Source: Diabrotica undecimpunctata (Eukaryota > Arthropoda > Insecta > Coleoptera > Chrysomelidae). From it: 64,000 nucleotides of DNA. The notes below the pieces were generated by a model, which saw nothing but the letters and a program-made list of their open reading frames with translations, was not told the DNA's origin and did not search any database. The stretch spans positions 87,411,199 to 87,475,198 of the forward strand of contig NC_092811.1 of the NCBI RefSeq assembly GCF_040954645.1. Reading direction: 5' to 3'. The translations under genes and the position numbers were made by a program. Below are positions 11,408 to 23,149 of the stretch, piece by piece (position 1 is the first letter of the stretch; every line of letters begins with the position of its first letter).

Positions 11408-12345
11408 ATTAAAGAACAACTGAGAATTGACCACTTAAACTCAGAACAAAAGGAACAAATTCTAAACATTTGTACGGAATTTTCAATTAGAAGTTGACAA
11501 GCTAACATTCACAAATGAGACTAAGCACGCAATCAAAACGAACAACGCGAAACCGATATATACGAAATCTTACAGATATCCACAGGTTCATAAAGAAGAG
11601 GTAAAAACACAAACCAACAAAATGCTAGAGCAAGGAATAATTCTTCATAGCATATCGCCCTGGTCAAGTCCAGTGTGAGTGGTACCCAAAAAACTTGACG
11701 CAAACAGAAATGGAGAGTCGGTATTGACTATCGTAAACTTAATAAAGTTACAATAGAAGACCGTTATCCACTTCTACAAATTTCAGAATTGTTTGACCAA
11801 CTTGGAAAATGTCAGTATTTTACAACATTAGATTTGGCGTCCGGATTCCACCAAATTGAAATCGATCCAAAAGATATCCAAAAAACAGCATTTTCAGTTG
11901 ACAACGGACATTACGAATTTGTTCGTATGCCTTTCGGATTAAGGAATGCTCCTTCCACATTTCAACGAGTAATGGATAACATTCTCTTAGGAATTCAAAA
12001 CGAGAGATGTTTAGTATATACCCATGGATGACATAATCATCTATTCAGCCACCATTCACGAGCATATGTCACGATTGACAGAAGTATTTAAAAGATTAAG
12101 AAAAGCAAATCTGAAGATACAACCGGATAAATGTGAATTCTTAAGAAAAGAAGTCGCATACTTAGGACACCTCGTAACTGAACACGGAGTAAAAACAAAT
12201 TCTGCCAAGGTATCATGCATAACAGGTTTCCCAGAACCCAAGGCAACTAAAGAAATAAAATCATTTTTAGGCCTAGTAGGTTACTACCGTAGATTTATAC
12301 CGAATTTTGCCAAAATTTATAAACAACTGACTAAATTACTGTAAA
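11408..12345 (+). pseudogene. Ty3/gypsy remnant 2: reverse transcriptase
   Basis: RT motifs in order: LEQGIILHSISPWSSPV (a stop follows, near 11677), a frameshifted [13 protein letters not shown], then [20 protein letters not shown] (11789), [20 protein letters not shown], a YMDD-type box split by a frameshift at about 12020 (MDDIIIYS begins the next frame), and the thumb IKSFLGLVGYYRRFIPNFA. The frames at 11789-12031 and 12024-12344 overlap by a few bases, showing a single indel at the catalytic box. Inactive. Confidence 0.9.
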
Positions 12346-13115
12346 AAGATGTCCCTTTTATTTTTAATGCGAATGTAAGGAAGCATTCAACGATCTCAGA
12401 AATATTCTAATGACAGACCCGATTCTCATATATCCAAATTTTGAAGAACCCTTTTTACTCACTACTGACGTTAGTGCTTTCGCAATTGGAGCCGTTTTGT
12501 CACAAGACCCATGAGGAAAAGATCTACCAATCGCTTATGCCTGACGAACATTATGCAGCGCAGAAACCAAATATTCCACAATAGAGAGAGAACTACTAGC
12601 TATAGCATGGACAGTAAAACATTTCAGTTTACTCTTATCACTGATCATCGACCTCTTACATAGCTATTTTCAATCAAAGACCCAGAAAGCCGCCTAGAAC
12701 GCTGGCGCCTAAAATTTGAAGAATATAACTACAAAATAGAGCACCGTTCAGAAAAAATCAACAGAAACGCAGATGCACTCTCAAGAATAAAAATAAACCA
12801 TTTTAAGGACTGTGCAGATTTTCAATCAAAACTTGCCCTGCACGCATCTAACAGAGATGAAACCGAGACAGAAGAAGACGAAGAAGAAAAAGAGGACACA
12901 GAAGAAGGAATAGAAAAGGTGTCCAAAGAATTCGAAAAATTTCTCGAATTTAATAGAACGAAATCCATTATCGATTACTCCAAAATAGAAACGTCAAACG
13001 CAGAACTGTTAGATAAATCTCACAAGAATATCATTACCTTTTTCTGGCAGAATAAACTTGAAGACCTGCACGAAAAAATAATGAGTGACATATTCGAAGA
13101 AAATATAGTATACAG
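12346..13115 (+). pseudogene. Ty3/gypsy remnant 2: RNase H and acidic tail, integrase absent
   Basis: RNase H is readable through stops: FLLTTDVSAFAIGAVLSQ (first Asp), ERELLAIAWTVKHF (Glu), then LERWRLKFEEYNYKIEHR and NADALSRI. An acidic run rich in Glu/Asp follows, then an 80-codon frame (12919-13161) with no integrase zinc finger or DDE core. At about 13115 the sequence changes to the 123-bp satellite, and the last residues of that frame are encoded by satellite DNA. The 3' half of the element (integrase, 3' LTR) is therefore missing at the satellite border. Confidence 0.82.
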
Positions 13116-15021
13116 TATGATTCCCCCAAACAACCAGCTCAAGTTTCTTAAGCACTTTTAAAACAAAAACATTACGAAACATCAACTTTAAGCAATAAAA
13201 GTAATTTACCTGCGGAAAATCCTTTAACAGAGCAAATTATGGTTCTTTCAAAAAACCCAGTCCAGGTTTCTTAAGCACTCTTAAAACAAAAACATTACGA
13301 ACCGTCAACTTTAAGCTATCAAAGTAGTTTACCTGCGGAAAATCCTGCAACAGACCAAATTATGGTTCCCGCAAAACACCCACTTTCAAAAGAATAAAGA
13401 AAACAAAATCGAATAGACATAAGTTACATGGTCGATAAATTACACTTAAATATAATCGTAATAAAAAAATACAGAAACACTAGACGCACTCAATTTAATA
13501 GATAACTGCTAGGGTTGGATCCTATTCTTACCGAAACTTTAAGTTTAAGATTACTTCTCCCCTAGTAGAGTAATTATCCTGGCGTATTTCTGTCCGCGAA
13601 AATAGTGATTATTCCTCGACACCAGTAACTTATGCATAAAACAGCACAATAAGGCAGTAAATACTACCAGAAAAAAAACCGGGCTAAATTACTCTGGAAG
13701 AAACCAGTGGAAGAATACATTAACAAGATTCATATGACAAAGATTGGAAATGGTAAAATAAAACTCATAGGCAAATTATTTATCTTTAAAGAATTATAAA
13801 AACTTTCTACGAGAGGGTTTTGTTTATTATCAATTTTAATAAAATTCGAATACAAAGAAGGTTTGTTAGCGTCAGCTTCAATATTCTTGCTTATTTACAA
13901 CATAACAAACTTAAGCATCAACTTTAAATATTCTAGTTCTTTTGGTTAACAAAAACGACATAATTATAAAAAAATAAAGAGAAGACTTGTTAATCCAATA
14001 TTTAATACAGTTTTCCTTATAGCTAAAATATTATATATACCAAGTTTCAAGAATCAACTACTTAAAGACTATAAAAAACTTAATACTAAGAATAATAACA
14101 GGCTAATTCCAAACTTAATAAGGTTTTTAATTACACCAAGAGGTATCTAATTGCCAACTTTAAGGCTCTAAGTCTTTTGTTTTAAGAAAAATACAAGGCA
14201 TAATACTACAAAAAAATAAGAATAGCTATACAACGTCATATTCTCTTCCTTATACCAAGAGGAACATAGGTACTACATTATTTTCCTATCACCCAAGACG
14301 TGATCTACACAATCGAAACATTGTCGCAATACAGCTTGCCTTCTTCACCACAAACTAAGCCAAGATCCCTTCCTGCAAATTGCTGAAATGAGATGGTAAT
14401 GACTATCATAAAAACCATATTTACCACCACCACTTTCTCATAAAAGACCGTATTAAGAAACATCAACTTTAAGCGATAAAAGTAATCTACCTGTAGAAAA
14501 TCCTACAACACACTCAATTATGGTTCCCCCAAAATACCCAGTCCAAATTTCTTAGGTACTTTTAAAACAAAAACATTACGAAACGTCAACTTTAAGCGAT
14601 AAAAGTAATTTACCTGCGGAAAATCCTACAACAGACAAAATTATGGTTCCCCCAAAACACCCACTTTCAAAAGAATAAAGAAAACACAATCGAATATACA
14701 TAAAGTACATGGTCGATAGCTGACACTTAAATATAACCGTATTAAAAAAAATACAGAAACACTAGACGCACTCAATTCAATAGATAACTGCTAGGGTTGC
14801 AGCCTAGCCTTACCGAAATCTTAAGTTTAAGAGTAGGGGAGACCGGGGAGAGTTCGGACCATTTTTAAAAATTAATTTTTATTAGAAAAGTGTATTGATA
14901 TATTTACCTTTTAAAGTAGTTAACTTAAGCTTCCAAGGTTCAGGCATAACCAATCAAGAGCAGAATATATCAAATCAATAAATTAACAACAAAAATAAAA
15001 AAATATTGCAGGGGGTCATTT

Positions 15022-15099
15022 GTCCGAAGTCTCCCCAGAAACGGGGAGACTTCGGACTAGGAACTGGGAGACTTCGGACAGTACTGGGAGACTTCGGAC
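15022..15099. promoter_or_regulatory. Left subterminal array of TIR-like motifs
   Basis: Inside the left end are four more copies of the TIR-like word: inverted at 15022-15036 (gtccgaagtctcccc) and direct at 15043-15057, 15066-15079 and 15086-15099 (gggagacttcggac). The last two form a 20-bp tandem (actgggagacttcggacagt). They are probably additional transposase contact sites; this is inferred from resemblance to the TIR only. Confidence 0.7.
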
Positions 15100-15164
15100 A
15101 GTACAACATATGTTACTTATAAAAATGTATTTAAAAAAAATAGACATGTTTAGATATTAAAAAA

Positions 15165-17143
15165 TTAATGCAATGAATAATCTTCTAAATCTGTATTAAA
15201 ATAGATCATATTTTCATATCTTTGACGTGTATCTTTCAAGGGCTTCGGTAAAATACATTTTATGTCTTCAAATATAACAAAAGCATCTTCTTCAGTGGAG
15301 ATAAACCGATTAGAAGTGGCATGTTTTTTATAAAATTTTACGTCGTATCCTTTTATCTGTTTTTCCTGAATTTCTGCAACATAGTGCCGAAATGTAGCTG
15401 GTGTTTTTCCATAAACTCTGGCAATTATAAACTGACCATTTGCAATATTTGTTTCTTCTGTATCCACTTCGTCATCTTGCTCTATGAAGTCAGAGGATTT
15501 TTCATTGCTCATTATGTCTTCAGAGGAAGAAGAAGAAGATGTTTCAACAATTTTTTTAGTGACTTTCTGTCTTTTTTTAGGATTTACTTTCCTTGTAACA
15601 GATCGTTTTAGTTTCCTGTTGGCAATTTCGTCTTTTTCTGGAGTATCCGTGGCAATGATACATTTGCCCTTAGGCCTCCCTCTATTTGATGTTTTACGTT
15701 CTGGCGCCTTGGGAAACGGTCTAACCATTTCTGGAGAAATGATGTTTGGAGAAGTTGAGTGACTCGGAGAAACTAAAACTTTGCTTGGCCCCGGTTTGGA
15801 CAAGCTATCAAAATCTCTTTTTCCGAGTTCCGGTTCTGTAGTAGGCATTGGTCTATCTGTCACGTAAGAAGATAAGAACTCTTCTTCTCCGAATATATTC
15901 CTGTCAAAAGGCCAAATACCTGTACACTTGAAACCACTTTTAATATTAACTGGATTGGCAGCTCTGTCCCAAGCAGAAGAACAAATAGCAGGCAAGTCAT
16001 ATATAGAAAGTGTCTGACCAGGATTAGACAACATCCAGGAATTAGCACCATCATTAAAAAACTTTTTGAAAGGACCAAACACTGTTCGGTCCAAAGGTTG
16101 TAACTTATTAGAAGTATGAGGTGGTAGTGTCAAAACAGTAATTCCATTTTCTTTGCAGTAATCAAGTCCCTCCACTGAGAGATGGGACTCGTGGTTATCC
16201 ATGATTAGTAAAATTTTATTAGTATCAGAGCAGAGTGTATTTTTGACAACATGTTTAAGTACTTTCAAAAAATTATCACTTGTCATCCATCCTGAAGGAG
16301 ATACTAATCCTAAAGCAACTTGAGGAACCCCTTTCATCATGCGGTTTTCATCAAAACGTTGCCGTGGGAATACCCATATAGGAGGCAATGCTTGTCCATC
16401 AGCAGAAATTATGCCCACTTGTGTAACTAATTCTCCACGTTCACGTGAGGTCACCTGCCCTATTTGATGTTGACCTTTTCTTCCAATTATTTTAGGTACA
16501 CGCTGAACTGTAGTAACTCCAGTCTAAAAAATAAGTGATATTAATTATCAAAATAACTAAACAAAATTGTTAATTGACTCACTTCATCTAAATTGAAAAT
16601 CGCTGAAGATCCAAAAGAATGACGACGTAAAACTTCTTCTAATTTATTTTGAAACGTCTCAACAGTAACTTTGTTAAAACTCGTCATTCTAGCGAGACTA
16701 GTGGCTTCAGGTGTTCTAATAGATAGTACAGGATGACGTTTCATGAAACCTGAAAACCAGTCTGTTCCAGCTTCTTCATTTTCGCTCCATGTAGTAGGCA
16801 TTTTAACATGGTTTTTCTTGGCAAATTCAAAAGCTAAACGTCTTGCAGCTTTAGGCGTTAGTCCATGAAACATGGAAGAACAATCTAATAAATATTTTTC
16901 AAGCGTTTTATCCATTATATCGGTAAACACTTGAGATTGCTTGAAATTTGGAGAGAATGTTACGTTGTCTATACCCACAGCTCTAGCTTTCTTTATGTAA
17001 TCTAGAAGACTAGATTTAGGAACGCCGTAGGTTTTGGCGCTATTCCGAATGCTCAATTTGCCGTCAAGCACCTCTGATGTGGCATTTTTCATAGTGTCTG
17101 CAGAAAATTGTCGTTCTGTTACCCTTGTATATGTACGGGGCAT
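15165..17143 (-). CDS. Pogo/Tigger transposase, two exons, ~639 aa
   Basis: Exon 1 runs from ATG at 17143 to 16583 (187 codons). A 59-nt intron (16582-16524) has GTGAGT donor and TTTTTTAG acceptor. Exon 2 runs 16523-15165. The splice is phase 0 and joins NLDE to TGVTTVQ, restoring the family's conserved box. Domains: psq-type helix-turn-helix (about 8-55, LSIRNSAKTYGVPKSSLLDY), CENP-B-type helix-turn-helix (about 75-135, TPKAARRLAFEFAKKN, GTDWFSGFMKRHP), and DDE core with D186 (NLDE), D296 (IMDNHESH) and D332 (LQPLDRTVFGPF), i.e. 35 residues between the last two acids. The C-terminal ~240 residues hold GRPKGK (AT-hook-like), a basic NLS-like KKRQKVTKK, a Ser run and acidic stretch. It would bind the TIRs and cut the element out in the nucleus, targeting TA. 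No stop or frameshift seen. The start is supported by the pogo-like MPRTYTR N-terminus. Confidence 0.93.
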
Positions 17144-17181
17144 TATGAGCTGTAAGAGAAAAATAGAATAACTACAGATCA

Positions 17182-17216
17182 GGGGAGAGTTCGGACACTG
17201 TGTCCGAACTCTCCCC
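17182..17216. promoter_or_regulatory. TIR-like inverted pair upstream of the transposase gene
   Basis: ggggagagttcggac (17182-17196) faces its exact reverse complement (17202-17216) across 5 bp, about 40 bp upstream of the ATG at 17143. A further diverged copy lies at 17540-17553 next to the right TIR. The palindrome lies where a promoter or leader of the transposase would be, so binding there could let the transposase limit its own expression. That role is conjecture. Confidence 0.65.
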
Positions 17217-19589
17217 TAATGCAAACATTGGTAATACAATGGGTTTATAAAAAAACTTACCTAAATATTGCAACAACATAAACGCAAATTAATGAAATAA
17301 GTATAGTAGATTACAGCACCAAAGTTTTATACGTGGTAAGTCTATGTATTTTAAAATATATCTTCTGTATTGCACCGATATTTTTAGAACAAAACTCGAC
17401 AAAACACTTCACAATAGATAACTCTGTGACTACGACCGAAATCACAGCTGTCAATACATAACCTATAATTATGTACAAATAAGGTTGTGTTTACCAAATG
17501 ACAACAGTGCATCTTCAAAAATGTGCGAAATTCAAATGTGTCCGATGTCTCCCTGTGTCCGAACTCTCCCCGGTCTCCCCTACTAGACTACCCCTAATAG
17601 GGTACTTATCCTGGCGTATTTCTGTCCGCGAAAATACTGATCATTTCTCGACACCAGAAACTTATGCATAATAAAGGACAATAAGGCAGTAAATACTACC
17701 AGAAACAAAAACCAGGCTAACTTTACTCTGGAAGAAACCAGTGGAAGAATAAATTAACAAGATTCATATGACAAAGATTGGAAATGGTAAAATAAAATTC
17801 ATAGGCTGTCTTTACCTTTAAAGTATTATAAAAACCTTTCTACAAGAGGGCTTTGTTTATTATACACTATAATAAAATCCGAATACAAAGACGGTTTGTT
17901 AGCATCAGCTTTAATATCCTTGCTTATTTACACCATGACAAACTTAAGCATCAAATTTAAATATTCCAGTTCTTTTGGTTAAAAAAAAACGACATAATTA
18001 TAAAAAGATAAGAAGAAGACTTGTTAATCCAATATTTAATACAGTTTTCCTTATAGCTAAAATATTATATTTACCAAGCTTCAAGAATCAAGGACTTAAA
18101 GACTATAAAAAACTTAATACTAAGAATAATAACACTGATTCCAAACTTAATCCATATAAGGTTTTATATTTATAAGGTTTTTAATTACACCAAGAGGTAC
18201 CTAATTGCCAACTTTAAGGCTCTAAGACTTTTGTTTAAAAAAAAATACAAGGCATAATACTACAAAAAAATAAGGATACCTATAAAACGCCATATTCAAC
18301 AGAGTCCTTCCTTATACCAAGAGGAACATATGTACTAATTTATTTTCCTATCTTCCAAGACGTGATCTACACAATTAAAACATTGTCGCAATACAGCTTG
18401 CCGTCTTCACCACAAACTAAGCGATGACCTCTACCTGCAAATTGCTGAAATGAGATGGTAATGACTATCATAAAAACCATATTTACCACCACCGGTCAAA
18501 TTATGGTTCCTCCAAAACAACCACTTTCAAAGGAATAAAGAAAACAAAATCGGATACACATAAGTTACATGGTCAATAGATGACACTTAAATATAATCGT
18601 ATTAAAAAACTACAGAAACACTAGACGCACTCAACTCAATAGATAACTGCTAGGGTTGCAGCCTAGTCTTACAGAAATCTTAAGTTTAAGAGTACTCCTC
18701 CCCTAGTAGGGTACTTATCCTGACGTATTTCTGTCCGCGAAAATAGTGATCATTTCTCGACACCAGTAACTTATGCATAGAAAAGGACAATAAGGTAGTA
18801 AATACTACCAGAGAAAAAAACAGGCCAAATTTACTCTGGAAAAAACCACTGGAAGAATACTTTAACAAGACTCATATAACAAAGATTGGAAATGCTAAAA
18901 TAATATTTATAGGATAATTCTTTACGTTTAAAGAGTTTTAAAACCTTTCAAAAAGAGGGCTTTGTTTATTATAAAATATAATAAAATCCGAATACAAAGA
19001 CGGTTTGTTAGCGCCAGCTTCACTATTCTTGCTTATCTACACCATGACAAACTTAAGCATCAAATTTAAATATTCTAGTTTATTTTGATTAAAAAAAAAA
19101 GAAATAATTATACAAAATAAAAAGAAACTTGTTAAGCCAATCTTTAATACAGGTTTTCTAAAAGCTTAAATATTAGATATACCAAGCTTCAAAAATCAAG
19201 GACTTAAAAACTATAAAAAACTTAATAATAAGAATAATAACAAGCTGACTCCAAACTTAATAAGGTTTTTACTTACACCAAGGGGTACCTAAGTGCCAAC
19301 TTTGAGGCTCTAAGACTTTTGTTTTAAGAAAAATACAAGGCATAATACTACAAAAAACTAGGGATACCTAGAAAACCATATATTCAACAGAGTTCTTCCT
19401 TATACCAAGAGGGACATATGTACTAATTTATTTTCCTATCACCCTAGACGTGATCTACACAATCGAAACATTTTTGCAATACAGCTTGCCTGCTTTACCA
19501 CAAACTAAGCCATGACCCCTAGCATCAAATTGCTGTTATGAGATGGTGATGACTATCATAAAAACCATATTTAACACCACCACTTTCTT

Positions 19590-21500
19590 ATAAAAGACCG
19601 TATTACGAAACATCAACTTTAAGCGATTAAAGTAGTTTAACTGCGGAAAATCCCACAACAGACCAAATTATGGTTCCCTCAAAACACACAGTCCAAGTTT
19701 TTTAAGCACTGTCAAAACAAAAACATTATGAATCATCTAGTTTAAGCGATAAAAGTAATTTACCTGCGGAAAATCCTACGACAAACCCAATTATGGTTCC
19801 AGCAAAACACCCAGTCCAAGTTTTTTAAGCACTTTTAACACAAAAACATTACAAAACATCTACTTTAAGCGATAAAAGTAATTTACCTGCGAAAAATCCT
19901 ACAACAGACCAAATTATGGTTCCCCCAAACAACCAGCCCGAGTTTCTTAAGCACTTTCAAAAGAAAAACATTACGAAACATCAACTTAAAGCGATAAAAG
20001 TTATTTACCTGCGGAAAATCCTACAATAAACCCAAATATGTTTCAAGTAAAACACATTAGTCCAAGTTTCTTAAGCACTTTTAAAACAAAAATATTACGA
20101 ATCATCTACTTTAAGCGATAAAAGTAGTTTACCTGCGGAAAATCCCACAACAGACCAAATTATGGTTCCCTCAAAACACACAGTCCAAGTTTCTTAAGCA
20201 CTTTCAACACAAAAACATTACGAATCATGTACTTTAAGCGATAAAAGTAATTTACTTGCGAAAGATCCTACAACAAACCCAATTATGGTTCCAGCAAAAC
20301 ACCCAGTCCAAGTTTTTTAAGCACTTTTAACACAAAAGCATTACGAAACATCTACTTTAAGCTATAAAAGTGATTTACCTGTGGAAAATCCTACAACAGA
20401 CCAAATTATGGTTCCCCCAAACAACCAGCCCGAGTTTCTTAAGCACTTTCAAAAGAAAAACATTACGAAACATCAACTGTAAGCGATAAAATTTATTTAC
20501 CTGCGGAAACTTCTACAACAAACCCAATTATGGTTCCCACAAAACAACCAGTCCACGTTTCTTAAGCACTCTTAAAACAAAAGCATTACGAAGCGTCAAC
20601 TTTAAGCTATCAAAGTAGTTTACCTGCGGAAAATCCTACAACAGACCAAATTATGGTTCCCTCAAAACACACAGTCCAAGTTTCTTGAGCACTTTCAACA
20701 CAAAAACATTACCAAACATCTACTTTAAGCGATAAAAGTAATTTACCTGCGGAAAATCCTACAACAAACCCAAATATGGTTCCAGCAAAACACATTAGTC
20801 CAAGTTTCTTAAGCACTTTTATCACAAAAACATTACGAAATATCTACTTTAGGCGATAAAAGTAATTTACCTGCGGAAAATCCTACAACAGACCCAATTC
20901 TAGTTCCCCCAAAACACCCAGTCCACGTTTCTTAAGCACTTTCAAAACAAAAACATTACAAAACATCTACTTTCAGCAATTAAAGTAGTTTACCTGCGGA
21001 AAATCCCACAACAGACCAAATTATGGTTCCCTCAAAACACACAGTCCAAGTTTCTTAAGCACTTTTAACACAAAAATATTACGAAACATCTACTTTAAGC
21101 GATAAAAGTAATTTACCTCCGGAAAATCCTGCAACAGACCAAATTTTTGTTCCCTCAAAACACACAGTCCAAGTTTCTTAAGCACTGTCAACACAAAAAC
21201 ATTACGAATCATCTACTTTAAGCGATAAAAGTAATTTACCTGCGGAAAATCCTAAAACAGACCAAATTATGGTTCCTCCAAACAACCAGCCCGAGTTTCT
21301 TAAGCTCTTTCAAAAGAAAAACATTACGAAACATCAACTGTAAGCGATAAAAGTTATTTACCTGCGGAAACTTTTACAACAAACCCAATTATGGTTCCCA
21401 CAAAACAACCAGTCCAAGTTTCTTAAGCACTCTTAAAACAAAAACATTACGAACCGTCAACTTTAAGCTATCAAAATAGTTTACCTGCGGAAAATCCTAC
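19590..21500. repeat. Longest uninterrupted run of the 123-bp monomer (~15 copies)
   Basis: About 15.5 tandem monomers without a B block. Neighbouring monomers differ more than monomers several positions apart: versions with cccacaacagacc, acgacaaaccc and aataaaccc recur in order. That indicates a higher-order arrangement rather than simple head-to-tail copying. The run ends abruptly at 21500 in the 5'-truncated B block. Confidence 0.9.
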
Positions 21501-21502
21501 AT

Positions 21503-22335
21503 CGACACCAGTGACTTATGCATAGAAAAGGACAATAAGGTAGTAAATACTACCAGAGAAAAAAACAGCCCAAATTTACTCTGGAAATAACCACTGGAAG
21601 AATAATTTAACAAGACTCATATGACAAAGATTGGAAATGCTAAATAACATTTATAGGATAATTCTTTACGTTTAAAGAGCTTTAAAACCTTTCTAAAAGA
21701 GGGCTTTGTTTATTATAAAATATAATAAAATCCGAATACAAAGACGGTTTGTTAGAGCCAACTTCACTATTCTTGCTTATTTACACCATGACAAACTTAA
21801 GCATCAAATTTAAATATTCGAGATATTTTGATTAACAAAAAAGAAATAATTATACAAAATAAGAAGAAAACTTTTTTAAGCCAATCTTTAATACAGTTTT
21901 TCTAATAGCTAAAATATTAGATATACCAAGCTTCATATATCAAGGACTTAAAGACTCTAAAAAACTTAATAATAAGAATAAAAACAAGCTGACTCCAAAC
22001 TTAATAGGTTTTTACTTACACCAAGAGGTACCTAAGTGCCAACTTTAAGGATCTAAGACTTTTGTTTTAAGAAAAATACAAGGCATAATACTACAAAAAA
22101 CTAGGGATACCTAGAAAACCATATATTCAACAGAGTTCTTCCTTATACCAAGAGGGACATATGTACTAATTTATTTTCCTATCACCCAAGACGTGATCTA
22201 CACAATCGAAACATTTTTGCAATACAGCTTGCCTTCTTTACCACAAACTAAGCCATGACCCCTACCAGCAAATTGCTGTTATGAGATGGTGATGACTATC
22301 ATAAAAACCATATTTAACACCACCACTTTCTCATA
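21503..22335. repeat. 5'-truncated B block, copy 1
   Basis: This block begins inside the B sequence at tcgacaccagtgacttatgc directly after a monomer cut at aatcctaca, lacking about 250 bp of a normal B block. The same junction occurs at 28173, so the truncation happened once and was then copied. Confidence 0.85.
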
Positions 22336-23149
22336 AAAGACCGTATTACGAAACATCAACTTTAAGCCATGAAAGTAGTTTACCTGCGGAAAATCCAACA
22401 ATCGACTAAATTGTGGTTCCCCAAAACACCCATTCCAAGTTTCTTAAGCACTTTTTAAACAAAAACATTACGAAACATCAACTTTCAGCGATTAAAGTAG
22501 TTTACCTGCGGAAAATCCCACAACAGACCAAATTATGGTTCCCTCAAAACACACAGTCCAAGTTTCTTAAGCACTTTCAACACAAAAACATTACGAAATA
22601 TCTACTTTAAGCAATAAAACTAGTTTACCTGCGGAAAATCCTAACACAAACCCAAATATGGTTCCAGAAAAACACATTAGTCCAAGTTCTTAAGCACTTT
22701 TAAAACAAAAACATTACGAATCATCTACTTTAAGCGATAAAAGTAATTTACCTACGGAAGATTCTACAACAGACTAAATTATGGTTTCCACAAAACAAAC
22801 AGTTTAAGTTTCTTAATCACTTTTAAAACAAAAACCTTACGAAACATCAACTTAAAGCGATAAAAGTTATTTACCTGCGGAAAATCCTACAATAAACCCA
22901 AATATGGTTCAAGCAAAACACATTAGTCTAAGTTTCTTAAGCACTTTTAAAACAAAAACATTACGAATCATCTACTTTAAGCGATAAAAGTAGTTTACCT
23001 GCAAAAAATCCCACAACAGACCAAATTATGGTTCCCTCAAAACACACAGTCCAAGTTTTTTAAGCAATCAACCAAGTTTAAGCCATCAAAGTAGTTTACC
23101 TGAGGGAAATCCTACAACAGACCAAATTATGGTTCCTCCAAAACACCCA

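Larger units (their letters stand above)
14836..17580 (-). mobile_element. Complete pogo/Tigger-type DNA transposon with perfect TIRs
   Basis: The element is bounded by perfect 24-bp terminal inverted repeats (14836-14859 and 17557-17580; outer end ggggagaccggg, inner end agttcggac) and a TA duplication at 14834-14835 and 17581-17582. It sits in a satellite B block, and the flanking satellite resumes after it (left ...tttaagag, right ...atagggtacttatcc). Total length is 2,745 bp. The single gene inside appears undamaged. Presence of complete TIRs, TSD and an open gene suggests a recent arrival; activity is not shown. Confidence 0.93.

Noticed and set aside
22413..22610. Paired 65-codon frames at 22413 and 29085 (MVPQNTHSKFLKHF)
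   Set aside because: Satellite monomers read through; identical because the whole 6.67-kb segment was duplicated.
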